Source: Sthenelais limicola (lineage: Eukaryota; Annelida; Polychaeta; Phyllodocida; Sigalionidae). Taken from it: 64,000 bases of DNA. The notes under the pieces were generated by a model that saw only the letters and a program-made list of their open reading frames with translations, had not been told where the DNA came from and searched no databases. The position numbers and the translations under genes are program-made. The stretch is from the NCBI GenBank assembly GCA_942159475.1, contig OW804096.1, positions 12,263,871-12,327,870 on the forward strand. Direction: 5' to 3'. Shown here in pieces: positions 22,546 through 33,755 of the stretch; the stretch's first letter is position 1; the number at the start of each line of letters is the position of its first letter.

Positions 22546-23037
22546 CTGCTGGTCATAACCTCTCCACAAGATCATGATCCGCTTAGAGACGCCGCCCGCT
22601 TTTTTCTTCTTCAGGCCTTGACTTTTTCCCCTCTCTCCTGGAACACTGAGCTACAATTTCAGCCAATCTCAAATATCTGAAACCTGTCCTGTCTGCCCTG
22701 AAAAAAAAACTGTCAAAAATAATGAAAGGATTGCCAGGAATTTCTAAAAATGAAACCCATCCTCGCGAGGAACATTTAGTAACATTAGATGGCTTCCCGT
22801 CAAATTATCCTCGCTGCCCAAAGTTTGGTAAAAATTTGACGCAAAATATTTCATTTAATGACTTCCATGATGGGTGCTTTTACCGAATTTCCAACTTAAA
22901 ATGACCCCGTTGTTCTTATATTTCCTAAGTCCACATGTATTGAGTTAAAATAGTTGATTCGCCATCAAACAAAGTGACGGGTGATTTTAGCGCTTTATTT
23001 GGGATTGGTGTGAAGTGAGGTGAGGAGAGGTGCTTTG
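22546..23037. other. No recognised feature
   Basis: Unique-looking; a short A-run at 22700. The open frame at 22722-22904 has no motif. Confidence 0.4.
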
Positions 23038-23552
23038 TTGGAGTGAATTAAGGGGAATACAGACAAACACAGGCTTCTAGACGCCTCGCCAATCCGGACG
23101 CCTCACAAATAGGGACCTTTTCTATTTTAGCTGAAAATATAAAATCGAGACAGACAGACCGACAGAAAGAGAGACAGGCAGGGGGACATACAGAGAGAGA
23201 GAGAGACTCAGAGAGAGACTCAGAGAGAGGGACAGGGGGATAGAGAGAGGGGGATAGAGAGAGGGGGAGAGAGAGAGGGGGAGAGAGAGAGAGAGGGGGA
23301 GACTCAGAGAGAGAGACAGGGGGATAGAGAGAGGGGGAGAGAGAGAGGGAGAGAGAGAGGGAGACTCAGAAAGAGAGAGGGAGAGAGGGGGAGAGAGAGA
23401 GACTCGTGAGAGAGAGAGAGACAGGGGGATAGAGAGAGGGGGAGAGAGAGGGAGAGAGAGAGAGGGAGAGAGAGAGGGAGAGAGAGAGGGAGAGAGAGAG
23501 GGAGACTCAGAAAGAGAGAGGGAGCGATAGAGAGAGGGAGAGAGAGAGGGAC

Positions 23553-23587
<35 letters not shown>

Positions 23588-23600
23588 CAGAGGGGGCATT
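23038..23600 (+). repeat. Duplicated segment plus GA array, copy 1
   Basis: Unique part AAGGGGAATACAGACAAACA, GGCTTCTAGACGCC and CTGAAAATATAAAA (23045-23145), followed by GA-rich array 23155-23597 with GGGGGATAGAGAGA and GGGGAGACTCAGAGA units. Confidence 0.85.
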
Positions 23601-23679
23601 TGATTTGAAAATATTTTATTCAGGATCTAATACATTTCCATACATAAAGCATAATTATAAAGATTCGTTGTAGTAAATT

Positions 23680-24235
23680 AAGGGGAATACAGACAAGCAC
23701 AGGCTTCTAGACGCCTCACAAATCCGGACACCTCACATAAAGGGACTACAGTGGAACTTCTATAAAGACCACCTCATTATAGAGACCACCTCTCTATTAA
23801 GACAAGTTTTCTCAGTCCTGAATTATTCCCCCTTATTAGATTTAGAGCCCTCTAAAGACACCATCTCACTATGAGACCAAAACACATTCAGTTCCAAGGG
23901 TGGTCTTAGTAGATAGGTTCCCCTGTATTTCTATTTCAACTGAAAATATAAAACCGGCGATTATAGAAAGAGAGAGAGAGAGAGAGAGAGGCAGAGGGAG
24001 AGAGGGAAGATGAGACAGGGGACAGAGAGAGTAGGAGAGAGAGGGAGAAAAGGAGGGGGGAGTGGAGAGAAGACAGACAAGGGGAGAGCAGTGAGGGAGG
24101 AGAAGCGAGAGAGAGAGGAGAGGACAAGGAGGAGAGGAGAGAGGGACATGTGGACAGAGAGACGGAGGGAGATGGAGGGACAAAGAGTGAGGAGAGAGTC
24201 ACAGAGACAGAAGGGGTTGAGAGACTGCCTCCATA
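23680..24235 (+). repeat. Duplicated segment plus GA array, copy 2
   Basis: Repeats the unique part of copy 1 with few changes, interrupted by a family E element, then a second GA-rich array (23965-24230). Confidence 0.85.
23749..23925. mobile_element. Family E: Tc1/pogo-like MITE, TA duplication
   Basis: CAGTGGAACTTCTATAAAG to TAGGTTCCCCTG, flanked by TA at 23747-23748 and 23926-23927. The uninterrupted copy at 23038 shows the empty site. Length 177 bp. Confidence 0.8.
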
Positions 24236-24503
24236 CAGAGGGTGGACATGGAGATGGATAAGTAGAAGTAGCGTATAGGTGAGGTGGGGGCTGTGTATTG
24301 TCACCGTGTGCGATATGATCAGGGAGAGCTGTCAGGTCATGATTAAGCTGTACTCAGTTATTGACTGCCTACCATACATCATTATGTCCTTTAGCTTAAT
24401 CCCTCATGTGTGCATGACCAAGGTAAACAATAAACCTTCAGCCTACAGAGCATCCCCCACCCCCACCCCCTCCTCACACACACATTTCTGTGATTCACTC
24501 TCT

Positions 24504-24732
24504 GGGTCAGATTTTCAGAAAATGTACAATTGGCAGCTGTACACATTTAGTAAATTCTGCTAAATTAGCCTGCAATTTGGTCAATACTAGGTAAATTCGA
24601 GTATATTCGGCATTGCATTGATTCTAGCAATATGTTTAATTAGGTTGAACTGTATTTTGAACTATATTTTCGCCTGAAATTTGGGTTATTTGAGAGGATT
24701 GGTGAATTTTACATTTTCTGGCGATTTCACCC
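24504..24732 (+). mobile_element. Family A MITE
   Basis: GGGTCAGATTTTCAG left, TGGCGATTTCACCC right: clean example of the two different end types in one copy. Confidence 0.88.
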
Positions 24733-25025
24733 ATGTGTGAAAAGTTACCCTGTCTTCCCCGTTCTTCTGTTTTGAGGTAAATACTATTTTTTAGGCACAA
24801 TATCTTTTTAGGCAAAATGTTTCTTTCTCTATCGGTATCTCATTCTCTCTGCCAGCCTGCCTTCCTGCCTGTCTGTCTGTCTGTCTGCCCCAACTCTCTC
24901 GCTCCCTCTTCTTCCCTTTCTCCCTGTCACTCCCTTCCTCTATTGTTTATGACAACATTACATATTACCAACAACAACACACTTTAACGGTTGAGAGGGT
25001 GACACGCGGAACCCCCAACCTCACA

Positions 25026-25090
25026 TTAAAGGCCCATTCACATTACAACGGCCGATTGGTGTACGGCCGACGCACGGCAAAAAACACAAT
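25026..25090 (+). mobile_element. Left TIR arm of a DNA element split by the LINE
   Basis: Begins AGGCCCATTCACATTACAAC. The reverse complement of 30197-30243 begins AGGACCATTCACATTGCCAC, so the two sites look like the inverted ends of one element, with the LINE between them. Confidence 0.6.
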
Positions 25091-25125
25091 GTTAAATTCA
25101 AATTCAAATTCAAATTCAAAAATCC

Positions 25126-25131
25126 TTTATT
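25126..25131 (-). promoter_or_regulatory. Poly(A) signal AATAAA of the LINE at 25-30 kb
   Basis: AATAAAGG immediately precedes the TTTGAA microsatellite tail at 25094-25122, the standard 3' signature for this type of element. Confidence 0.7.
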
Positions 25132-25356
25132 GCTGATGGAATGTACAATGCGGTGGCTCAGGTCTAGAATTCTAGGTCTCCCGAAGAGTGCCGATAAGGT
25201 TTTTGACTTATTAACAGAAAGTTGCAAATTGGTACAAAGTGTTTACATAATACAGGTAATGCAAGAGATGTGATGAGATGTGAGATGGTTATTTACATTG
25301 TGAAAAGGATGTAAATTCATGTCAATATTTGCTAATAGTAACATCAGGTTGACTGA

Positions 25357-25617
25357 CCAACTTGTGAGATTTGCAGAATTCTCACCATTAAAATGTCAAG
25401 CAAGTGGACCAATATTTGTCCATTCAGACTCAAATTATCAGTACATGTCATAGAGGTGACATTTAGTCTAGTATTAAATACACCAACTTGTGAGATTGCA
25501 GAAGTCTCAATATTAAAATGTCAAGCAAGTAGACCAACATTTGTCCATTCAGACTCAGATTATCAGTACATGACATATAGGTGGCTTTAGTCTATAATTA
25601 AATACACTTAATGATCA
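25357..25617 (-). repeat. Two-copy tandem duplication in the LINE 3' UTR
   Basis: The segment with CCAACTTGTGAGAT, TTAAAATGTCAAGCAAGT and ATTATCAGTACATG occurs twice about 130 bases apart with few differences. Confidence 0.85.
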
Positions 25618-26011
25618 TTACAATATTGATATTAATCATTATTGATATTAATCATACAGGGTAATAGGCCGAAAGTATGAGGGTAACTAAAACAAGTTGC
25701 TCTCACTTTGCAGCCTTAACATGTTACTTTGACTATTCGTTATTCAGTATTCGTGACACTAAACCGAACATGACATACACACCAATATGTATGACCATTT
25801 TAGTTAAATTGAGGAATGAGCTATATGTGATCTACATACAATACAAGTTGTTACAAATGCATGCTACATAAGGCACAGGTTGAGATAGGGCGAGTATTTA
25901 CACCCACCATTTAAAATATAGAAGTGTGGTAATACAAATATGAATACAGATATATATATAAGTACATAAGTGCAGAAGGGGAGGCAAGGTACCCAGCTGA
26001 TAATCTTATAT

Positions 26012-28966
26012 CTAAAAGGGGGATAGAAGACGTTCAGTGTATTTCTTGAACGCATATTTGTCTTCTATTCTATGTGCTTCCGAACTGAGGTTATTCCATC
26101 GAGTTTGTGCTTTATAAATTACTGAATCAGTAATTTTTGTTAATTTAGAGTTGAGGACTATTAAATTTCGTTTGCCACTGGCATGACTTCTCGTTGGGAG
26201 AAGTCTAGTGTCCAGGTTCAATGGGCTTTGGGCTAGGTAACGGGCTATGTCAAGGATATGCTTATTTCTTCTCACCTGTAACGGCCAAATATTTAAAAGT
26301 TTGTGTTCCTCATCCACGTTATCATATTTTGTTTTATTGAAAATTATCCTCAAAGCTAGGTTTTGCTGGGTTTGCAATTTCTGTAGTAATGTCTTAGGGG
26401 CGGAATCATAAATAAAATCACAAAAATCAAGGTTAGGCAAGATGGCCATCTTGTAGAGATCATGCTTAGCTTTGGGGGTCAGTGCACTCCTCGCTCTATA
26501 AAGTAATCTAATTTTAGACGTAACTAGTTTTAATGTGTTTTGGACATGCGGTTTAAAAGTTAGAAGATCATCCAGTATAAAGCCTAAGTACTTATACTCG
26601 TGAACTTCCTCTAAAATCGATTTGCCCAAAGTGAGGGAATGATTTGAGTTTTGAGGTGTACATTTGGAGGCACGACTGACCGCGAACGACATTGACTTAC
26701 ACTTTGTAGCATTCAGAGACAATTTGTTAATGGCACACCAAGAGTTTACACTTTTCAGGTCCTCCTGGAGGTAATAATGTAAGGTGTCACTATTTTGATG
26801 ATGGTAAAAGAGAACTGTATCGTCCGCATAGTGTTGAATACTTGCGTGCTTGATAACAGATTGCAAATCATTGATGTAGATAGTAAATAATATGGGACCC
26901 AGGATAGTGCCTTGAGGTACACCACAAGTGACAGTCCCTTCTTTAGATCGAAGGCCATTTACAGTAACAAATTGATTTCTGTTTTTTAAATAGTTAGAAA
27001 ACCAGAGCAGCTCCATACCATGTATTCCATATAGCTCTAATTTATTTAATAAAATCGAATGATGAACCGTGTCGAATGCTTTGCTAAAGTCTAAGAAAAC
27101 TGTTTTGTTAAGTAATTTTTTATTAAGATTTGTATAAATTTTGTTAAGAAAGTCAATTTGTGCTTGCTGGATGGAGTGCTCTGGTCTAAAACCATATTGG
27201 TTGGGGCTGAACAGACCGTTCTTTTCAAAATGATTTGAAAGCTGAGTCTGCACAACTTTTTCCAAGATTTTGGCCGGGAGGGAAATACACGATATTGGCC
27301 TGTAATTGTTGGTGGCCATCTTGCCACCTGCCTTGTAAAGAGGTGTAACTCGGGCTATCTTAAAACAGTTAGGTACCTTGCCCAATAGTAAGGAAACGTT
27401 GACAATATGAGTAAATTGATCAGTCAATGATAACAGGCATGATTTCAAAATTGGTGCTGGAAGGTATTCGATTCCAGAGTTCTTGGATGCATCGATTTTA
27501 GCTATAATTTTATGTAACTCAGTTGGGGTGATTTCTGAAAACTGAAATTCAGGTACAATTCTGGAGGAGTCCATGATATCAATAGGGTTTGGAGGGAGTG
27601 AGTCAGTCAGCGGGGGAATTTTTTCAGCTAGATTGGGACCCACATTCAAAAAGAAATCGTTGAATGCGTCAGGGACTTCCGAGGAGTCGATCATTTGACC
27701 ATCCTTTTCAATGTTAATAGGGTTACTCTTTTTTATCTTATCTGGGCTTATCAGTGGGCGTAGGAAGTCCCAATACTTTTTGGGATTTTTATCATGAAAT
27801 TCAAGATTAGCTTTGATATAATCAGCTTTAGCAGCTCTACTTCTGCGATTTGTTTGACTTCGCAAAAGTCTAGCCTTCTGCAAAGTTTCAATATTCTTGG
27901 TCTTTTTCGCCTCTCGGAAGAGCTTGTCCCGCTTATTCATTAACTGCACTAGATCATCTGTCATCCACTTTGGTTTTGTTCTGACCTGCCGAAACTCCTT
28001 AAGTGGGCACATTTTATCAAGGTAAAATGTGATAGCGCCTAATAGAAGCTCCCAGCATTTTTCGGGGTCTGGGGTATTATAAAAGGATTTCCAGTCAAGA
28101 TTTAATAGGATTTCATTGAGGACTCTTTGGTCCAGGAACCTAGTGCTTCTGGCCCAAAAGGTCTCCACATTGTACCGATTTCGTGCCTTCTTTCTTGTTA
28201 AGAAAATTGGGAAGTGATCTGATATACAAATATCCAATATTCCAGCTGTATTTACATGCGGAGAGTTCGAGTAGAAATGATCAATGGTCGTCTGCGATTT
28301 GAGAGTGGATCTGGTGGGTTTCTTTATATATTGAGTTAGCGAATAACTATCTATTAGGTTCCTTATTTCAGAGGAGAGATTGGTTTTTGAACTTTTGATT
28401 ACATTAAAGTCCAAGTTAAAGTCCCCCATAAGGTATAATTCATGAGAGCTGTTAATTTTAGATAAAATGTTTTGCAGGCTTTCAACTAGTGCTGTAGTAC
28501 AGCCGCTAGGCGGCCTGTAAACATTCAGAATAGTACATCCTTTATTGAAACCTTTCTTAATGAAAGCAACTTGCACCTCTAAATCTTTGTTTGAGACGTT
28601 TAGCTCCTTATAAATTTCAGTATCCACTACCAGACCATTCCTGAAATACATGCAGAGACCGCCACCTCTCTTTCTGACCTTCCTATCTAATCTATACAGA
28701 GAATAATTTTGGAGCTGTAATAAGTTATCATGTGTGCTCGAGTTAAGCCACGTTTCACTAAATCCAATGATATCAATATCAGAGTCACTAGTGAGCAACT
28801 CGATTTGTTCTATATGCTTATAAAGGCTCCTAATATTCCAGGAAACCAACTTGATTCCCTTTAAACGTTTTAGGTCGTCAAAGGAATGTAGCAGGGTGCT
28901 ACCCACGTCCGAATTCATGAGAATTCGATCTTCCTTTGACGCACCAACAACTAGAGGAACAGGCAT
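26012..28966 (-). CDS. LINE ORF2: endonuclease-reverse transcriptase, CR1/L2-group, second family
   Basis: An uninterrupted 984-residue ORF. Residues about 36-257 are the EEP endonuclease: N44 in SWNIRS, E71 in SETWLN, D182/N184 in GDFNLD, and S249-D250-H251. Residues about 535-800 are the reverse transcriptase: NNYRPISCISLP, DFSKAFD at 626-632, GVPQGTILGP from 682, YADD at 713-716 and YKYLGFILD. The C-terminal part (TLLQKLQTQQNLALRIIF) is the usual post-RT region of CR1/L2-type proteins. It differs throughout from the other LINE protein in the window, so it is another family. No frameshift or stop is visible and all catalytic residues are present. There is no ORF1 upstream, so the copy is probably 5'-truncated but could still supply protein in trans. 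The start used is the first ATG; a second one is at residue 17. Confidence 0.95.
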   Translation of the reverse strand: MPVPLVVGASKEDRILMNSDVGSTLLHSFDDLKRLKGIKLVSWNIRSLYKHIEQIELLTSDSDIDIIGFSETWLNSSTHDNLLQLQNYSLYRLDRKVRKRGGGLCMYFRNGLVVDTEIYKELNVSNKDLEVQVAFIKKGFNKGCTILNVYRPPSGCTTALVESLQNILSKINSSHELYLMGDFNLDFNVIKSSKTNLSSEIRNLIDSYSLTQYIKKPTRSTLKSQTTIDHFYSNSPHVNTAGILDICISDHFPIFLTRKKARNRYNVETFWARSTRFLDQRVLNEILLNLDWKSFYNTPDPEKCWELLLGAITFYLDKMCPLKEFRQVRTKPKWMTDDLVQLMNKRDKLFREAKKTKNIETLQKARLLRSQTNRRSRAAKADYIKANLEFHDKNPKKYWDFLRPLISPDKIKKSNPINIEKDGQMIDSSEVPDAFNDFFLNVGPNLAEKIPPLTDSLPPNPIDIMDSSRIVPEFQFSEITPTELHKIIAKIDASKNSGIEYLPAPILKSCLLSLTDQFTHIVNVSLLLGKVPNCFKIARVTPLYKAGGKMATNNYRPISCISLPAKILEKVVQTQLSNHFEKNGLFSPNQYGFRPEHSIQQAQIDFLNKIYTNLNKKLLNKTVFLDFSKAFDTVHHSILLNKLELYGIHGMELLWFSNYLKNRNQFVTVNGLRSKEGTVTCGVPQGTILGPILFTIYINDLQSVIKHASIQHYADDTVLFYHHQNSDTLHYYLQEDLKSVNSWCAINKLSLNATKCKSMSFAVSRASKCTPQNSNHSLTLGKSILEEVHEYKYLGFILDDLLTFKPHVQNTLKLVTSKIRLLYRARSALTPKAKHDLYKMAILPNLDFCDFIYDSAPKTLLQKLQTQQNLALRIIFNKTKYDNVDEEHKLLNIWPLQVRRNKHILDIARYLAQSPLNLDTRLLPTRSHASGKRNLIVLNSKLTKITDSVIYKAQTRWNNLSSEAHRIEDKYAFKKYTERLLSPF

Positions 28967-29659
28967 TGGTAAATAGCAGTACCGAACAAAATATTGATAC
29001 TGCTAATAGCATCAAGGACCAAAGAGACAGGGAAATAGTTAATTATTTACATTCTTCAATCTATTTCTTGCTGCCATAAATTTTACAAAAAAAGTTTTTT
29101 CACAGAATTTTCATCAGAACAACAAATTATCATTAATCCTTCTTTTTCATTAGTAACAACATGTTTGGGAAAGTTCATTGGGCTGCTGTAATCAATGCAC
29201 ATATTCAATAAAGATTATTACAAGTTAATGGGTTGATCATTATGAGATAATTCACGCGGTGAGACTATTCATGAGGTAGAGTAGCATGACAATATTAATA
29301 TTATTATAAGTTGTGTAGTTATATAATTCAATAAACACATTCATGCGTGATACATCAATGGCATTCAGCGATCATTTGAAACCTTCACCGGCTCAGACAG
29401 TAATTAGAACGGTGATACCCAGTAACACATTATATTTTATTTTATTTTATTTTAGTTGAAAGTCCAGACTCATCGATCTTAATCGATGAATGTCTCTAAT
29501 CACTGAATATACAATGCAGAGTTTGTATTACAGATAGGGGTTCAGATTTTCATAGTAACTGTTAAGTCCTATGAACTCATACAAACTATCTATACTGTCT
29601 AGATTAGGTCGGCCATTACCTATCACCTCCATTGTTTGTTGAATAAACAAAATCATTGT

Positions 29660-30110
29660 TTAATTACCTAATTACTTCGAGTTTTGACACGCAACATATC
29701 AATATTCAAAATGGCGAGAAGGGGAAGGAGCACTAAGACCAGTTGTTCCTCAACCTTCAGACCTATCCTAATTAGATTAGCGTCATAGTGTTTACATTGA
29801 TTAGAGTGCAACAGTTCAATATTGAATGTATCGAGTTTTAACATATGACATATCAATATTCCGAAATAGCGAGAAGGGGAAGGAGTACTAAGACCAGTTG
29901 TTCCTCAACCTTCAAACCCGTCAGAATTTGACTAGTGTATAGAGAGTAACAGTTACAAATATCGAAACCACATATGATATATCAACATTCCGAAATAGTG
30001 AGAAGGGGAAGGAGTACTAAGACCAGTTGTTCCTCAACCTTCAAACTCGTCAGAATTTGACTAGTGTATTGAGTAATAGTTACAAATATTGAAACCACAG
30101 CAATATGGAT
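29660..30110 (-). repeat. Three tandem units upstream of the LINE ORF
   Basis: Each unit holds GCGAGAAGGGGAAGGAG, then CTAAGACCAGTTGTTCCTC and AACCTTCA, at about 29713, 29870 and 29998, separated by AT-rich sequence. The last two also share GTCAGAATTTGACTAGTG. They lie 5' of the coding region in element orientation and may be leader or promoter repeats. Confidence 0.8.
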
Positions 30111-30191
30111 GAAGTCCTGGCTCAATTGAGCACTCAAAGATAGAGTAAAATCGGCTGCAACAATTAACACCCAGAAAAATATTTAAGAATA

Positions 30192-30245
30192 AATTATTAC
30201 AGCCGGCTAGTATCGGCCGGCTGGTCGTGGCAATGTGAATGGTCC
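30192..30245 (-). mobile_element. Right TIR arm of the DNA element split by the LINE
   Basis: Ends GGCAATGTGAATGGTCCT, complementary to the left arm at 25026. A GCCGGC-rich subterminal stretch (30203-30226) has a counterpart GGCCGATTGG in the left arm. Confidence 0.6.
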
Positions 30246-30720
30246 TCAAGTCTTAGAAACACAGAAGAAAAAGTAAAACTAGGGTAGTGACAGTGGCAGT
30301 GACAGTGGTGGAAGCTGTGTATTGTCAGTGGGCGCGATATGACCAGTGTGTGCTGTCAGGTACTGATTAAGCTGTCAGTGCGGGGGTAATAACATTAAAC
30401 AGCCATTAATTTCTTAATCTTGCTCTGTCACGCTGATGAGCAAAACTCATTGATATTCTTACCTCGCGGCGCTCCCCTCCGTGTCATCCCAGGGTCAATA
30501 AACACCGCTACTTTCTCCTACCTCCTTTCTTCCTACTCTGTCTGTCTTTCTCTTTCTCTCTGTTAGGCCAACAGAAATAGGTGTGTTTCCTATATTTCAT
30601 AACCATAGTTGTTTCCAACGAGGGAAATGTGCTTTTTGACAATCCCAGGATAAAAAAAAAGAGTAAGGCATGGTAAACAAAATCAGGTATGGTCAAAACA
30701 ATTTCTAGGTAGGGGGAGGT

Positions 30721-30757
30721 TTTTCTAGGTAGGTGGGAGGGGGGGGGGGAGGGATCA
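30721..30757 (+). repeat. G-rich microsatellite
   Basis: TTTTTCTAGGTAGG precedes a run of about 12 G with single A or T interruptions. Confidence 0.85.
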
Positions 30758-30851
30758 GAAACACCTATTTTGTTTGGCCTTATATAGTTGGTCCAATTGC
30801 TGTGTCTTGGCTCTCCCCGCCCTTTGCTATGCACTATCCTTGCCATCTGTT

Positions 30852-31025
30852 AAAGCTGCACTCTCAGTTAACATGTCAAAAACTAAAGATGTTCTTCTTT
30901 TGGTTCTTTTGGTTCTGTTTCTGTTTATAAGTGGGGTGCAAAACAACTATTTTTATTACATGTGTATGATAAAAATTCGAACTGGAGTTTCTTTTAGCTT
31001 TCAGACACCTTTTGACGATTCAAAA
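30852..31025 (+). repeat. Family F repeat, diverged
   Basis: AAAGCTGCACTCTCAGTTAA, then the GATGTTCTTCTTTTGG region; the later half is poorly kept. Confidence 0.5.
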
Positions 31026-33192
31026 CCCAAAACAAAGGTTTATATATATATATCAATATTTTGTCTATGCCAGGGGCATATATAATAAATAGTGAATGGA
31101 ACTCGGTACAATTGAATATTTATTGGACTTGATTGCTACGCACACTCCTCCAATATATATTCAGTTACTAGCACCTCGTTCCATTCTCTCTATTTATCTA
31201 ACTGAAATGCTGCAGGATTTTGTGCATTGGTAAGATTGTGTTCGTCGAAATAGCTGAGAATATAGCTTCTATATGTCTGCCGTTTCACATATTATCCTTT
31301 CTAAATATTGTGTCTCTCTGCCTTTTCATCTATCTTTCCCTCCCTTCCACTGTATTATTTGATCTCCCTGCCGCGTTCATATTCTAAGTGTTCTTTCTGA
31401 AATTTTCTTTCATGTACGAAAGTAAAAGCCTTTAAAAGAAATGCACTATAACATACATGCACATGGTGAATGCAACGCGTTTTAGACGCTCTATAGATAC
31501 TCGTTGGTGAATGTAAATGCACTGTGTGGGGCTAGACTACAGTACTTGAGAGAAGTTATTTCCCCATTACACCCTTCTACAATTGCCAGAGAGGGGTGTA
31601 AGAATCTAACGAAGAGCCGCCAACAAAACGCATTTCTAATCAAAGTTACACACCGCATTGTTGTTCATTTCAACGAGTTAATTACTGACATAATGACCCA
31701 CTCGGTAAACTGACCATTGTACTGACCAGCCACCCCCTGTGGTGGTGGGATACAGGGTGGACAGGGTTAAAGTTAAAGCAAAGCTGCTTGACCATCCGAC
31801 TAAATTTAAGCTGCGATGGATTTTATGAATGGAATTAAAGGTGTGGGCGATTGTAATAGTTTAACTGCCAAAAGTATGTGTGTGTATTTGGTTGGTTATT
31901 CAGCCTTGCAAGGATAAACTAATATTTGGAAGTAATTGCTGACATTTTTCCAATAAATGTCATCCAGTTAAGTCAATATGAATGACTATATTTTACATTG
32001 GTTAGAAACTAATTAGACCATATCTTATTTATTTATTAATTAAAAAGTATGTCTTTACTTTTTTTCCCAAATGCTTATAACTTTTTTTGCCCATGGGTTA
32101 AAGCGTTGCACCGGACAGATCTGAAATCAGGAGATTCAGGAGATATAGAATCACTCAAAAAAACGTCGTATGGACGCCAAAGCAAGGTTCACCTCCCTGG
32201 CCACTAGACTATTATGAAAATCAACAAAATATAAAAAATATAAGTATAAAGACCAACATAACGTCAGATCTCGCGGTGAGCATTGAAATTTGAGATTTTT
32301 GTCCCAAGATTTCGACCATAATCTGGTCTTCCTCAGGGGTAAAAAGAGGTACAATAACGTAATGAATTGTATTATATAGTTTTGTAGGTGTAGCATGATA
32401 TATATAGCATGACGTAACACATCAAAAGGCCTAATAGATTTGTGTGATGGCAAGTACCACTGTCAATAACCCACACCATCCCACACTGGGTTAATTAGTC
32501 ACCAGAGTACGTGCTTAGTACATTGTGCATTGTGCATTGTGCTACATGTAATTATACACTATATACCTCCCATTGCTACTTGACCATCAACTCAAAGCAG
32601 TGTTTTACAGGAAGGAAATGCGGGGGCGCTTATTCAATCCGGTTCAGTCTGTAGTACAAAGTCACGAGCCTACCTGCTTAGTACATTGTACTACCTATAG
32701 TGCCTCCTATTGGGAGACAGGTGTGTGTTGGGGGTGGGGGGTGGGGGGAGGGGTCCAGCATGATCCCTGGTCGACATAGAAAAAAGGAAACCATTGAAAT
32801 AACATAGCTTTTGAAGATCTATAAATTCGCATCAGTACAAAAAGGTTGTAGCCAATATTTTGTCATTTTTCAGGAGAGGCAAAAGAAAGTTGCAAACTGA
32901 TTTAAGGTGGTATCTGCCAGATACAACCTTATGAAACTGTATGTAGGCGTTTGTATTGGGAGTGCAGATCTATACAGCAGTTTTGCATGGACAAGTTCTT
33001 AACTATGGGACCCCAAAAGTGAAGAAACCCACATTTGGACAATTTGTCAGAACCTTACGACCTTTTTGCACTGACGCTACGTACTGTAATGTATTTAGTA
33101 ACTAACAAACAAAAAGTTAATTTGTTATCGTAAAAATAATGGCTGATAGCCCTGTTTGTTTCCAAATTCCATCAAGTCAATCCAATGTCAAT
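31026..33192. other. No recognised gene
   Basis: Largely AT-rich. Minor items: (AT)n at 31044, tandem GCATTGTGCATTGTGCATTG at 32521, a G-rich run at 32736-32753, and CAGTTTTGCATGG unique sequence. No exon or element recognised. Confidence 0.4.
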
Positions 33193-33375
33193 TAAAGCTG
33201 CACCCTCAGCTAAAATCAGTTGCTAAAGATGTTTGATCTTTTGTTCAGCTATGTTCCAACCCATCTAAGAGTCATCTCACCAAAATTGTGGAAAATTTTG
33301 ACTACGTTTTTGCTGCAGACCTCCTTAAAAGATTTATTTCGGTGAGCCGCCAAAATCCTTTCCTGAATTGACTGT
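33193..33375 (+). repeat. Family F repeat
   Basis: AAAGCTGCACCCTCAGCTAA, GAGTCATCTCACCAAAATTG and GGTGAGCCGCCAAAATCC. Related to 14569 and more closely to 54893. Confidence 0.6.
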
Positions 33376-33520
33376 GGATGCTGCTTTGAATAAAGATACA
33401 GGCAAAGCAGCAGCTTGAGGAAGTAATTAACCAACAACCGAAGCTAAATTAATTACACTTGTGTTAGAAACGATAGAAAATCCCCAATTAACCAGTCAGA
33501 AATTCCTATCACAAATACAA

Positions 33521-33755
33521 GGGCCAAATTTTCAGAAAATGCACAATTGGCAGATCAACACATTTAGTAAATTCTTCTAAATTAGACTGAAAAATCATCA
33601 ACACTAGGTATATCTGAGTATATTTAGTATTGCCTTGATTCAAGCAATCTGTCTGGTTATGTTGAACTGTATTTTGAACCTGATTTTTGTCTTAAATTTG
33701 GTTTATTTGAAAGGATTGGCGGAGACGAATTGTACATTTTCTGACAATTTCACCC
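33521..33755 (+). mobile_element. Family A MITE
   Basis: GGGCCAAATTTTCAG left, TGACAATTTCACCC right; interior close to consensus. Confidence 0.85.

Larger units (their letters stand above)
25094..30190 (-). mobile_element. LINE with intact EEP-RT ORF, lacking ORF1
   Basis: The 3' end is clear: AATAAA (25126-25131) followed by GGATTTTTGAATTTGAATTT, a hexamer microsatellite tail typical of CR1/L2-type elements instead of poly(A). The 3' UTR (25132-26011) holds a duplicated block. Upstream of the ORF (28967-30190) there is AT-rich sequence with three tandem units and no ORF1. The 5' limit is taken as the point where the flanking TIR element resumes at about 30,195, and is not independently fixed. 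Confidence 0.8.
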
